Assembly (NCBI GenBank): GCA_964352775.1
Contig: CAYGTK010000032.1
Location: 1-25,357, forward strand
Length of the DNA: 25,357 nucleotides
Direction of reading: 5' to 3'
Source: CAYGTK01 sp964352775
GTDB taxonomy: Bacteria; Bacteroidota; Bacteroidia; Chitinophagales; CAIOSU01
Shown in pieces: positions 17,316 through 23,772 of this stretch. A program made the position numbers and the translations under genes. Each line of letters opens with the position of its first letter. Within the stretch, counting starts at the first letter, position 1. A model generated the notes under the pieces. That model saw only the letters and a list, made by a program, of their open reading frames with translations, ran no database searches and was not told the DNA's origin.

Positions 17316-17385
17316 ATCTCCTCATTTTTAATCATCAACACTCAACGTCAGTCCTATCTTACGGCTACCACATTATTTTGTTACA

Positions 17386-20300
17386 CTAGCGTTCAGTACT
17401 TCTTTCAGCACTCGGTTGTGCCGTACCCATATAAGCCCCAGTAATACCATTATTAGTTATTCCTTGTATGGATAGCCATACGTTATTCAGATCGGTATCG
17501 GCAGGTAAGGCGATGATGAGCGTGCCATTTCTTACTTCCACATGTTGTAGCCATACCAATAGTTTTTGGTCAGCACCTTTTTCATAGGTGGTTCTAAAGT
17601 TTTTGTTTGTAGCGTAGCTATTGCTGTAAGCAGACTGTTTGTTCCTGCTATTGGCGTAAAGCTCTTCGGTATTGTAATGTGTGTTTATCCGCAAACTACC
17701 TTCACTAGGGTTGAATTCTGAACGATCGAAAGCTTGGCGCACCCAGTCTAGCTGCTCCATCACATAGTCGTGTGGGGCAGGTATTAGTAATGGGTTAGGG
17801 GTGTAGCTATCTTCTTCAGGCTCATCTATTTCTGTTGCCGAAACACTACTTAGCGTAGGTTCTATTCGTTTGGGTTGTAGATCGCCACTTACCACATCAA
17901 GCTCTAATGCAGTTAAATTCTCTTCTAGCTGTAATTGATAGCTGCCAGACTGATAAACACCTTCCTTAGAAATGTACCCTATAATATTGGCGGTGACATT
18001 TATTGGTCCTTCTTCTGAAATACTTATATAGCCAAAGTTATCAGAGGTATACGGTCTGCCATTTGCTGTAAGCGTTGCATTAGCTAGAGGCTTTAGCGTT
18101 TTTTGATTTACAATCTGTAACCGAAGCTCTCCATTTTTTAGTGCTATGTTTTGGTCTACCTCTACACCAGGTAGCTTGATACGAATATCGTTAGCTAATG
18201 GGCTTACTCTTACTTGATGAGCATAACCTTTGTACGTCACCCTAAGATCTTGATAGGCAGTTACATCAATTGGGCGGAATTCGAATTGTCCGTTATTACT
18301 GGTACTTGCTTGCAGGTTTTCACCTAAAAGGTCTATTTGTACGTTTGATAGTGGGCTAGTACCACTCCTATTAAATACAGTGCCAGTTAAAGTGGCCATT
18401 TGGCGGCTATGGTCTTTGTAAGACTTACTGCTAAGGGCCTTGGCCTGGGTGATGAGTAATAGGTCTAAAGCCTTGCGAGTTTCTGCCGAATTGGCGAAAT
18501 AGGTACTACCATTGGTCACTTCTTTATTCAATTCGGCTTCTAGCAAAAGCTCGCTAGTGATAGAACCTTGTAACAGCTCTTCTGCTGGCACGGGTGTAAC
18601 TGCTGAAACGGTGAACGTACCATTAACTGGTTTTCCTTCATCTGTAATTTGGAAGGCGACTTTAGTACCTGTGGCAGAGCTGCTTACTTTGCTCAATTGA
18701 ACATCCAACTGGTCGCTATGCCTTACATAGAATGGGCGATGAGCTACTACTTTATTATCAGCATCTATCAGTTCAACATGTGCTACACCACCTGGCCAGG
18801 TTCTGGTGTCAAATATGGTGCTTAGCGGCATTTGCATGGCTTTTACCTGCTGCTTATGGGTTACATTGCCACGCACTGTAGCTTTTAGGGTAAGGGTTTG
18901 CCTTTTGGTAGTACTTATTTGAACGGTATACCTGTCGTTTCCTGTAGCATCTATCATTAGGCTAGCCCCTGCTGTTTGCACAGGTGGTATGCGCATGCTT
19001 GTTTTTCTTGCGTCCATAGGGTCAGCTAGGGCAATGTCCATTCGGTTACTTGCAGTGCCATCCAACGCTACTAGGGCTTGACCTTCTTTAGAGGTGCTGA
19101 ATGAATGCTTAATACCTTTTCCGTCAGTTAATATTCCATTAAGTTGCTGCGGACGATCGTACTCATCTCTGGCCTCTACCACTACTCGGGTATTCAGTCC
19201 TGTAACTAATGGTCCACTTTCGGCGGTAAGTACAAAGTTCACTTTGCTACCCGAAATAGGTACGTTCTGGTAATAGCTTTCAATAGCCTTTTGGTAAGGT
19301 ATTGCAATGTTCAAACGTACATTATCGCTTTTTAAAACTGTAGGTAGCTTTAAGTCTACTTTGGCAAGGCCGCTTTGCTTGGTGGTGGCTTCGTTCTCTA
19401 GGTATTTCACCCCATTAACAAATAGGGCATACTTAAAGTACTTGCTTTTCAGGGTACTACCATTTTTATCGGCAATGGCTATTTCGGCACTTACTTTATC
19501 TCCTGCTCGGTAGCTATCCTTATCATAATTCACTACTAAGTCTACACCACCAGCGGTAATGTTGGTAGGTATTACCTGCACTTGCGTTTCAAAATAAGCT
19601 GCACGGCTAAAGTTCTTTTGCCAGTTAGTGAAGGCGCGTAGGGTATAGGTGCCTTGTTGTAAGTAGTTGGCCAAGTTCACTTCGCCTTGGGCAGTACCGT
19701 CAAGGGCTAATAATTCCTCTTCTACATAAATACGACCGCGACTATCAGATAACTGTACATGCAGCACCTCGCTAGTGCCATTGGCTAGTAAGTTGTTTTC
19801 ATTACGTAGGTAAGCTGCCAGCTGCATTTGTTCACCTGCACGGTACACTTGTTTATCAGTTTGTACAAAAATGCGCTCGTTGTAGGTAGGTGCGGCTACT
19901 TTACTTTTCTTTAGGTTTGTTTCTATATCTAATGCAGCGGCAGTAGTAGTGTTACTTGGTGCATCTGCATAGTACGATAGGTCACTTCGTTTTCTTTCCT
20001 CCAGCTTTTCTTGGTTTTCCATGTCATCCGACATAGCCAGTCCATTATCATCACTATCACCTGAGGTCCATCCATAAGTAGTTGGGTCGCTAGCGCTAGA
20101 AGCTGAGCCACTTTGCATGATGGGAATATCAGCTTGTTCTATAATAGGTGCATTGGTAGATGCATCGATATCAATACCAGGTTGGTTAATTGTTTCATCA
20201 GAAAAGGCATAGTCTGCATCAGCGGTAGCAAAACCATTAGTAGTGGTTACTATTGTTGTACTTAAAGAATCGGTTAACTCAATAGCGTAAGTGCCCGATG

Positions 20301-20736
20301 TAAGACCTGTTACCGCACTATCTGCTACTGCATCACTCCATTCATAACTATTTCCACTTGTTCCTTCTTCAGCATTCACCTCCATATCTTCAGGAGCTTC
20401 AAGCGGCGCTGCTTCTTCAAAAGCCACATCTTTAAATGCAGCTTCTTCGCTGGTAGGCCACATATAAACAGCTACTGTACCAACAAGTAGTACAGCAGCA
20501 ATGCTCATCAGGTTACGTAGCCACACCACGCGACCACCGCCACCACTTTGTGCCGATACTAGCCTATCTATCAGCTCTTTCTCCTTTTCGGGCGAGGGGG
20601 TAATTACGGGTTCTTCCGCAAATACCTGCTCCGAAAGGGCATCAAGCTGCTCATCACTAAGGGTGCTATGGTCTTCGTTAAGTAGCATTTCCTTCAGTAA
20701 GCGATCAAGCTCGTTATTGTCATTAGGTACTTCCAT
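17386..20736 (-). CDS. Anti-sigma-like transmembrane protein with long MG2/carboxypeptidase-regulatory periplasmic region
   Basis: The 1116-residue product starts with an acidic cytoplasmic region of about 70 residues (NELDRLLKEMLLNEDHSTLSD), like Bacteroidota anti-sigma factors, then one span at residues about 74-93 (LMSIAAVLLVGTVAVYMW). After a low-complexity acidic linker comes an MG2-like domain of the alpha-2-macroglobulin type (about 283-385; FVQTDKQVYRAGEQ). A related module follows at about 397-490 (VNYDKDSYRAGDKV). Two carboxypeptidase-regulatory-like beta domains come next (about 778-850, MATLTGTVFNRSGTSPLSNV; about 872-940). The C-terminus (GTLIIALPADTDLNNVWLSI) resembles the end module of MG2-containing Bacteroidota proteins. 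No thioester CGEQ motif is seen. It starts 11 bp after the ECF sigma gene, the usual position of the cognate anti-sigma factor. Known anti-sigma partners are far shorter, so the fusion is unusual. The regulatory role is inferred. Confidence 0.75.
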   Translation of the reverse strand: MEVPNDNNELDRLLKEMLLNEDHSTLSDEQLDALSEQVFAEEPVITPSPEKEKELIDRLVSAQSGGGGRVVWLRNLMSIAAVLLVGTVAVYMWPTSEEAAFKDVAFEEAAPLEAPEDMEVNAEEGTSGNSYEWSDAVADSAVTGLTSGTYAIELTDSLSTTIVTTTNGFATADADYAFSDETINQPGIDIDASTNAPIIEQADIPIMQSGSASSASDPTTYGWTSGDSDDNGLAMSDDMENQEKLEERKRSDLSYYADAPSNTTTAAALDIETNLKKSKVAAPTYNERIFVQTDKQVYRAGEQMQLAAYLRNENNLLANGTSEVLHVQLSDSRGRIYVEEELLALDGTAQGEVNLANYLQQGTYTLRAFTNWQKNFSRAAYFETQVQVIPTNITAGGVDLVVNYDKDSYRAGDKVSAEIAIADKNGSTLKSKYFKYALFVNGVKYLENEATTKQSGLAKVDLKLPTVLKSDNVRLNIAIPYQKAIESYYQNVPISGSKVNFVLTAESGPLVTGLNTRVVVEARDEYDRPQQLNGILTDGKGIKHSFSTSKEGQALVALDGTASNRMDIALADPMDARKTSMRIPPVQTAGASLMIDATGNDRYTVQISTTKRQTLTLKATVRGNVTHKQQVKAMQMPLSTIFDTRTWPGGVAHVELIDADNKVVAHRPFYVRHSDQLDVQLSKVSSSATGTKVAFQITDEGKPVNGTFTVSAVTPVPAEELLQGSITSELLLEAELNKEVTNGSTYFANSAETRKALDLLLITQAKALSSKSYKDHSRQMATLTGTVFNRSGTSPLSNVQIDLLGENLQASTSNNGQFEFRPIDVTAYQDLRVTYKGYAHQVRVSPLANDIRIKLPGVEVDQNIALKNGELRLQIVNQKTLKPLANATLTANGRPYTSDNFGYISISEEGPINVTANIIGYISKEGVYQSGSYQLQLEENLTALELDVVSGDLQPKRIEPTLSSVSATEIDEPEEDSYTPNPLLIPAPHDYVMEQLDWVRQAFDRSEFNPSEGSLRINTHYNTEELYANSRNKQSAYSNSYATNKNFRTTYEKGADQKLLVWLQHVEVRNGTLIIALPADTDLNNVWLSIQGITNNGITGAYMGTAQPSAERSTER

Positions 20737-20747
20737 TTTTATTTCAT

Positions 20748-21380
20748 TCAGCCAGTACTGCGCTTTTCAGGCATTGCCGGACTCATTCGTTTAAATAATC
20801 GCGCCTTTAGGCGTTGATAATATACTTTCAGTTGGGCCGCTGGTTTATCAATATGCTTGGCTATCTCCGTATAGGGCATATCTTGACTGCGCAACAACAG
20901 CAGCACCCGTTGCCAGTCTTCCAATTGTGCTAACTCCGTCTTCAATAGCTTCATAGGGATGCTATCAGGTACTTGCTTTTCTTTGCCGTTCATGCTGGTA
21001 GCCGCCATGCGCTTGCGTACCTCGTTCTCAATGCCGCGTTCATTCTCATCGCCCCCGCCTTCCATCACCTGCTCACTAAAGGGCTGTATATCCAGTTGCT
21101 CTTTCCGTCTCTTAGTATCGCGATAGTGGTTACGCAAATAGTTGATCATTATTTTGAACAAGAACGAACCGAAACTCTTCTCGTTGGCAAATGTGTAGCT
21201 CTTAAAGCTGCTAAGGGCCTTGTATAGCGTTTGATATATAAGCTCCCAAGCCTCATCTTCGGTCACCTGCCAGTGGGCCACGGCATAACTGTATAGCTTG
21301 CGCCCATAGCGGTCGTATAGCAGGGCTACGCTTTCCCGGTCTCCGGGCTTAAGGAGTTCATATGTCGGCCGCTCGTTCAC
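20748..21380 (-). CDS. ECF-type RNA polymerase sigma factor
   Basis: The 210-residue product has a sigma region 2 (residues about 18-92; LYDRYGRKLYSYAVAHW, ending in FLFKIMINYLRNHYRDTKRR, the -10 recognition helix). It also has a region 4 helix-turn-helix (about 150-197; LEDWQRVLLLLRSQDMPYTEIAKHIDKPAAQLKVYYQRLKARL). The linker between them is long and charged (about 60 residues with EGGGDENERGIENEV). The start is GTG at 21380; a TAA in frame lies four codons upstream and the nearby ATGs are out of frame. It is followed after 11 bp by the anti-sigma-like gene. No Bacteroidota consensus promoter is visible upstream, which would fit autoregulated transcription by the sigma factor itself (inference). 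Confidence 0.9.
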   Translation of the reverse strand: MNERPTYELLKPGDRESVALLYDRYGRKLYSYAVAHWQVTEDEAWELIYQTLYKALSSFKSYTFANEKSFGSFLFKIMINYLRNHYRDTKRRKEQLDIQPFSEQVMEGGGDENERGIENEVRKRMAATSMNGKEKQVPDSIPMKLLKTELAQLEDWQRVLLLLRSQDMPYTEIAKHIDKPAAQLKVYYQRLKARLFKRMSPAMPEKRSTG

Positions 21381-21454
21381 ATCATCAGTTTAGCTACACA
21401 GGTGCTTGAGGGATATAACACAAGCAGGTAACACTTTGGTATGAATTTAGGAAA

Positions 21455-21517
21455 TAGTCCGTAGTTGGGAGTTGGTAGTCGGTAGAAATTAGAGGGTAGA
21501 AGACAGCGGTCAGATTT
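21455..21517 (+). repeat. Degenerate heptamer array, nine units
   Basis: Nine consecutive 7-bp units (for example TAGTCCG, TAGTTGG, TAGTCGG, TAGAGGG, CAGCGGT). All carry AG at positions 2-3, with T, C or G at position 1, and the commonest unit is close to TAGTCGG. Confidence 0.75.
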
Positions 21518-21544
21518 TAATGGTGTTACGCCACCTCTCCCCAG

Positions 21545-21560
21545 CCCTCTCCAAAGAGGG
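21545..21560. repeat. Small hairpin in Bacteroidota-style CT-rich repeat
   Basis: CCCTCT (21545-21550), loop CCAA, AGAGGG (21555-21560). The surrounding CTCCCC...GGGAG extends the symmetry. It resembles dispersed CT-rich junk repeats; there is no T tract, so it is not called a terminator. Confidence 0.5.
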
Positions 21561-21569
21561 AGTGTAAAA

Positions 21570-21604
21570 AAGTCTACCGACTACGGACCATTGACTATCG
21601 ACTA
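21570..21604 (-). repeat. Degenerate heptamer array, five units, inverted orientation
   Basis: Read on the minus strand: TAGTCGA, TAGTCAA, TGGTCCG, TAGTCGG, TAGACTT in strict 7-bp register. Same family as 21455-21517 but in the opposite orientation. Confidence 0.7.
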
Positions 21605-21609
21605 GCAAG

Positions 21610-21681
21610 CACCCGCACACCACCAACCGCCAAAGCCCTCCTTTAGGGTCGGGATTCGTCGCTCAGTGGTTTTGCTTTTTT
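21610..21681 (+). repeat. Interspersed repeat copy 1 (about 65-75 bp)
   Basis: Shares the blocks CCAACCGCCAAA, GGGTCGG, CGCTCAGT, GTT and a closing GCTTTTT with the stretch at 23394-23470, in the same order, with substitutions and small indels between them. Confidence 0.6.
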
Positions 21682-21702
21682 TAGTATTTAGTAGATAGTA
21701 TG
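21682..21702 (+). repeat. Degenerate heptamer array, three units
   Basis: TAGTATT, TAGTAGA, TAGTATG in 7-bp register, directly after the interspersed repeat. Confidence 0.5.
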
Positions 21703-21766
21703 CGGTATGTCATGCTGAAGCAGGTGGGTAGGTATGAATTTAATATCATCCCGCTACTATCCTTAA

Positions 21767-21793
21767 TGTCATCCTGAACTCGATTCAGGATCT
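21767..21793 (+). repeat. 27-bp palindromic repeat, copy A
   Basis: Starts TGTCATCCTGAACTCGATTC and ends AGGATCT; the inner ATCCTGAA...TTCAGGAT is self-complementary around CTCGA. Its last base is the first base of the GIY-YIG stop codon complement. The reverse complement recurs exactly at 22319-22345. Confidence 0.9.
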
Positions 21794-22101
21794 CACGGTC
21801 GCAAGTCATCGGCAGTATACCAATCTGCAGCCAAGTCTTTCAATTCAGGATTATGCTCCTTCACCAAGTCCCATTTCCATTCCTTTCGCCATCCTTTCAG
21901 TTGCTTCTCTCTCGCAATGGCTTGGTTAATATCATTAAACTTTTCGTAGTGCATTAGGTGTGTAACATTGTATTGCGCTGTAAATCCATCGTGGGTGTGC
22001 TGCTTATGTTGAAGCACCCTGAGCATAAGGTCATTTGTAACACCAATGTAGTTTACCGTTCTGGTTTTATTGGCTAGTATGTACACAAAGTACTCTTTCA
22101 T
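21793..22101 (-). CDS. GIY-YIG nuclease family protein
   Basis: A 102-residue single-domain GIY-YIG protein of the small YhbQ/UPF0213-like group. The first motif appears as FVYILANK and YIGVTND (residues 5-24), followed by LMLRVLQHKQ with the conserved arginine, GFTAQYNVTHLMHYEKF, and AIAREKQLKGWRKEWKWDLVKEHNP with the catalytic glutamate region. Length and motif order are normal, so it is probably intact. Such free-standing proteins are common in Bacteroidota and their biological role is unsettled. The gene is bracketed by inverted copies of a 27-bp palindrome: copy A touches its stop codon and copy B starts 30 bp before its ATG. This makes a gene-plus-terminal-repeat unit of about 390 bp that looks like a small mobile element. 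Confidence 0.9.
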   Translation of the reverse strand: MKEYFVYILANKTRTVNYIGVTNDLMLRVLQHKQHTHDGFTAQYNVTHLMHYEKFNDINQAIAREKQLKGWRKEWKWDLVKEHNPELKDLAADWYTADDLRP

Positions 22102-22117
22102 GGTTGTGGGCAGAAGG

Positions 22118-22157
22118 TCGTTCTTACGCCAGATCCTGAATCGAGTTCAGAATGACA
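22118..22157 (-). repeat. 27-bp palindromic repeat, copy B, with 13-bp extension
   Basis: The core 22131-22157 is the reverse complement of copy A with one mismatch. The adjacent TCGTTCTTACGCC (22118-22130) is shared, in the same relative place, with copy E (23365-23377), so the full repeat in these two copies is about 40 bp. Confidence 0.9.
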
Positions 22158-22251
22158 GGTTGGGTTTATAGAAGTGTTGTGGTAACTAATATAGCACCTT
22201 CATTCAACTGAGCAAGCATTCTCGCATTTGGCTATGCCAACTTAAAAATCA

Positions 22252-22345
22252 TGTCATGCTGAACTTGATCCAGTATCCGGCGCAGCACACATCACGTACC
22301 GCAAGTCTTTCAATCGTCAGATCCTGAATCGAGTTCAGGATGACA
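22252..22345 (+). mobile_element. MITE-like derivative of the GIY-YIG unit (copies C and D around a gene remnant)
   Basis: Copy C (22252-22278, about four or five mismatches to A) and copy D (22319-22345, exact reverse complement of A) form terminal inverted repeats. Between them, 22292-22314 matches the 3' end of the adjacent GIY-YIG gene. The bases GCAAGTCTTTCAAT correspond to the gene after loss of the 30 bp between its two CAAGTC copies (21802-21807 and 21832-21837). This is what a deletion derivative would look like. Confidence 0.6.
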
Positions 22346-22378
22346 GAGGGAGGGAAGGAGAACATGATAAACCACACA

Positions 22379-22420
22379 GCATCTATCGACCACGAACTGT
22401 TGACTATAAGCTACTCCCTA
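22379..22420 (-). repeat. Degenerate heptamer array, six units
   Basis: On the minus strand: TAGGGAG, TAGCTTA, TAGTCAA, CAGTTCG, TGGTCGA, TAGATGC in 7-bp register. The first units overlap the end and stop codon of the DUF4846 gene. Confidence 0.6.
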
Positions 22421-23241
22421 TACCGCCGCAAGTCACCATCGGTAAAAGTCCATTCAGGGGTAATAAGGTCGCCTGTGAAGGAGGTGGAATACCAGGGGCT
22501 TAGGTCAGCATTGGTTGGGTTTTGAAGAATGTGGATGTCTTGCGCGGGCATATAGCTTTGGCACACCATAAATAGCTTTTCACCCGTGGTGCTGTTCATC
22601 GCCATATCTATAACCGTAATGGCATGTCCGTAGGGGTTTCCTGTTTGGATCAATACGTCGCCTATTTGCATATCGGCAAGGGTTACGGGCTGCATTTCGG
22701 CATGTAGCGATCGGGTATTGGCAAAGGCAAAAATGTAGTCCATATACTTCCTGAACTTGGGGTGGCTGCGGTCGGTACCAGCATATTCGGTATAGTAACG
22801 CGGTTTTCCATCGCTCAGGAAATTGAAATGAATATCGCTGTACCGCTTTTGGGCGAAGAGGTATTCGCCTCGCAATCGCATAGCGGCATCGGCACATTGT
22901 TGCAGGTCGCGCTTACCTACATCAATATCTAGTATGGCAAATTGCGATCGTTGATTCTCTTTTATCACCCCATTGTATTGGCGAACCTTGTTATCACCCT
23001 GCTTAATGGGTATGTGGCGCAGGTAGTGGGCAAAGTCATCTTCGCCTGCTGCGGGGCGAGTAAAACCCTCTGGAGGTTCAATATCGTTTACCTGTTTATG
23101 ATGTGGTTGCAATGTAGCAGGGTCAGGCTGAATTAGTTCAACTACTAGTTCCTTCGCTTTTTTGGTCTCCGTTTTACAACCAAATGCGATGAGGCTAATA
23201 CTGATGATAGCCAGTAATAGTGGTAATGGGGGTGTTAGCAT
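22411..23241 (-). CDS. DUF4846 lipoprotein
   Basis: The 276-residue product begins with a hydrophobic signal ending LIAFGC, so Cys22 is the likely lipidated residue. The body carries phrases I associate with the DUF4846 family of Bacteroidota: FAHYLRHIPIKQGDNKVRQYNG, FAILDIDVGKRDLQQCADAAMRLRGEYLF, and GDVLIQTGNPYGHAITVIDMA. The last one, with an invariant-looking His, has the flavour of NlpC/P60-like or amidase-like folds, but I cannot confirm catalysis. The family is usually annotated as uncharacterised. ATG at 23241 is chosen because it gives the complete signal peptide. Its stop codon lies inside a heptamer repeat array, so the last residues may have been shaped by repeat insertion. Confidence 0.85.
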   Translation of the reverse strand: MLTPPLPLLLAIISISLIAFGCKTETKKAKELVVELIQPDPATLQPHHKQVNDIEPPEGFTRPAAGEDDFAHYLRHIPIKQGDNKVRQYNGVIKENQRSQFAILDIDVGKRDLQQCADAAMRLRGEYLFAQKRYSDIHFNFLSDGKPRYYTEYAGTDRSHPKFRKYMDYIFAFANTRSLHAEMQPVTLADMQIGDVLIQTGNPYGHAITVIDMAMNSTTGEKLFMVCQSYMPAQDIHILQNPTNADLSPWYSTSFTGDLITPEWTFTDGDLRRYRE

Positions 23242-23279
23242 ATATAAGTAACGTGGAGTTAGGGAAAATGGTACATTTT

Positions 23280-23307
23280 TAGTCGGCAGTCGGCAGTCGG
23301 CAGCTTT
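23280..23307 (+). repeat. Heptamer array, four units
   Basis: TAGTCGG, CAGTCGG, CAGTCGG, CAGCTTT in register: the most uniform of the five arrays and in the plus orientation. Confidence 0.75.
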
Positions 23308-23337
23308 GCCTTCTCACGTCATTTCTTCCCTTCCCAC

Positions 23338-23377
23338 ACGTCATCCTGAGATCTATTCAGGATCTGGCGTAAGAACG
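23338..23377 (+). repeat. 27-bp palindromic repeat, copy E, with 13-bp extension
   Basis: Begins ACGTCATCCTGAGATCTATT, then CAGGATCT, then GGCGTAAGAACGA. The 13-bp extension is identical to that of copy B. The centre differs from A (GAGATCTATTC rather than GAACTCGATTC). Confidence 0.8.
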
Positions 23378-23393
23378 ATTTTTTAGAACATCG

Positions 23394-23470
23394 CCCACCG
23401 CACACAACCAACCGCCAAAACCTCTCTTGGGGTCGGTTTCAGCGCTCAGTTGTTGGCCTGCGCTTTTTAA
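23394..23470 (+). repeat. Interspersed repeat copy 2
   Basis: Contains CCAACCGCCAAAACCT, GGGGTCGG, GCGCTCAGT and GCTTTTTAA in the same order as copy 1 at 21610-21681. It lies 16 bp after palindrome copy E. Confidence 0.6.
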
Positions 23471-23526
23471 GGGATAATACTTTGTTGTTGGGAAGTCTAG
23501 TAGCCAGTATATTGGCATTGGGACAT

Positions 23527-23624
23527 AAAAAAAGGCAAGAACAATATCGCACCGCTCAACCATCTACCCTTGCTTCATTCCTGACCTGGGGGATTCAATA
23601 GGAGCTGGTCGTATTGCCTTGCCC
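23527..23624 (-). ncRNA. ffs: Signal recognition particle RNA, small bacterial type (4.5S)
   Basis: Read on the minus strand from 23624, the RNA begins GGGCAAGGCAATA and ends TATTGTTCTTGCC followed by seven T, so its two ends form the long SRP helix and the T run serves as terminator. The middle contains CCAGGTCAGGAATGAAGCA followed by AGGGTAGATGG. This is the conserved domain IV: GTCAGG, a GGAA-type tetraloop and AGCA, the binding site of Ffh. A perfect TATCTTTG -7 element lies at 23637-23630, placing the start at about 23624. No coding frame across this region is credible. Confidence 0.9.
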
Positions 23625-23629
23625 AGCTG

Positions 23630-23637
23630 CAAAGATA
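23630..23637 (-). promoter_or_regulatory. -7 promoter element of ffs
   Basis: TATCTTTG on the minus strand matches TAnnTTTG and sits about 6 nt before the inferred RNA 5' end. No clear TTTG is visible at the -33 position. Confidence 0.6.
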
Positions 23638-23743
23638 GGCGATCTGCTAATAATAGCGAGCTTCTACTTGCATTTATTTTGAGCTTATATAGAAGGCGTT
23701 TATTTGCCTGCTTAACCACGCTTCAACATTCCACCATATACCT

Positions 23744-23751
23744 TATTTTTG
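23744..23751 (+). promoter_or_regulatory. -7 promoter element of the carboxylase gene
   Basis: TATTTTTG matches TAnnTTTG and lies 21 nt before the ATG at 23773. No TTTG at the proper upstream distance. Confidence 0.5.
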
Positions 23752-23772
23752 GCTACCCTATAATTAAAGCAC

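Larger units (their letters stand above)
21381..21792. other. Gene-free repeat-rich stretch
   Basis: There is no credible gene here. The 412 bp are filled by 7-bp-period arrays, a short CCCTCT/AGAGGG hairpin (21545-21560), one copy of a longer interspersed repeat, a partial palindromic repeat (TGTCATGCTGAA at 21708-21719) and a full 27-bp palindrome at its right end. Confidence 0.8.
22102..22410. other. Gene-free stretch with palindromic repeats
   Basis: No coding frame is convincing. It holds palindrome copies B, C and D, a remnant of the GIY-YIG 3' end between C and D, and the outer part of a heptamer array. Positions about 22158-22251 show nothing I recognise. Confidence 0.7.

Noticed and set aside
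21545..21560. Hairpin CCCTCT/AGAGGG as a terminator
   Set aside because: It is not followed by a T tract on either strand and lies upstream of, not after, the sigma factor gene; it belongs to a CT-rich repeat.
22580..22897. Minus-strand open frame inside the DUF4846 gene in another frame
   Set aside because: The translation is rich in Arg, Cys and Pro as expected of an out-of-frame reading, while the other frame gives a full lipoprotein.
21455..23307. Heptamer arrays considered as a CRISPR array
   Set aside because: The unit is only 7 bp, without spacers of uniform length, and no cas-like gene is present.
23357..23563. Short minus-strand open frame overlapping palindrome E, interspersed repeat copy 2 and the SRP RNA
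   Set aside because: The region is explained by the repeats and the 3' half of the SRP RNA; the translation has no credible features.
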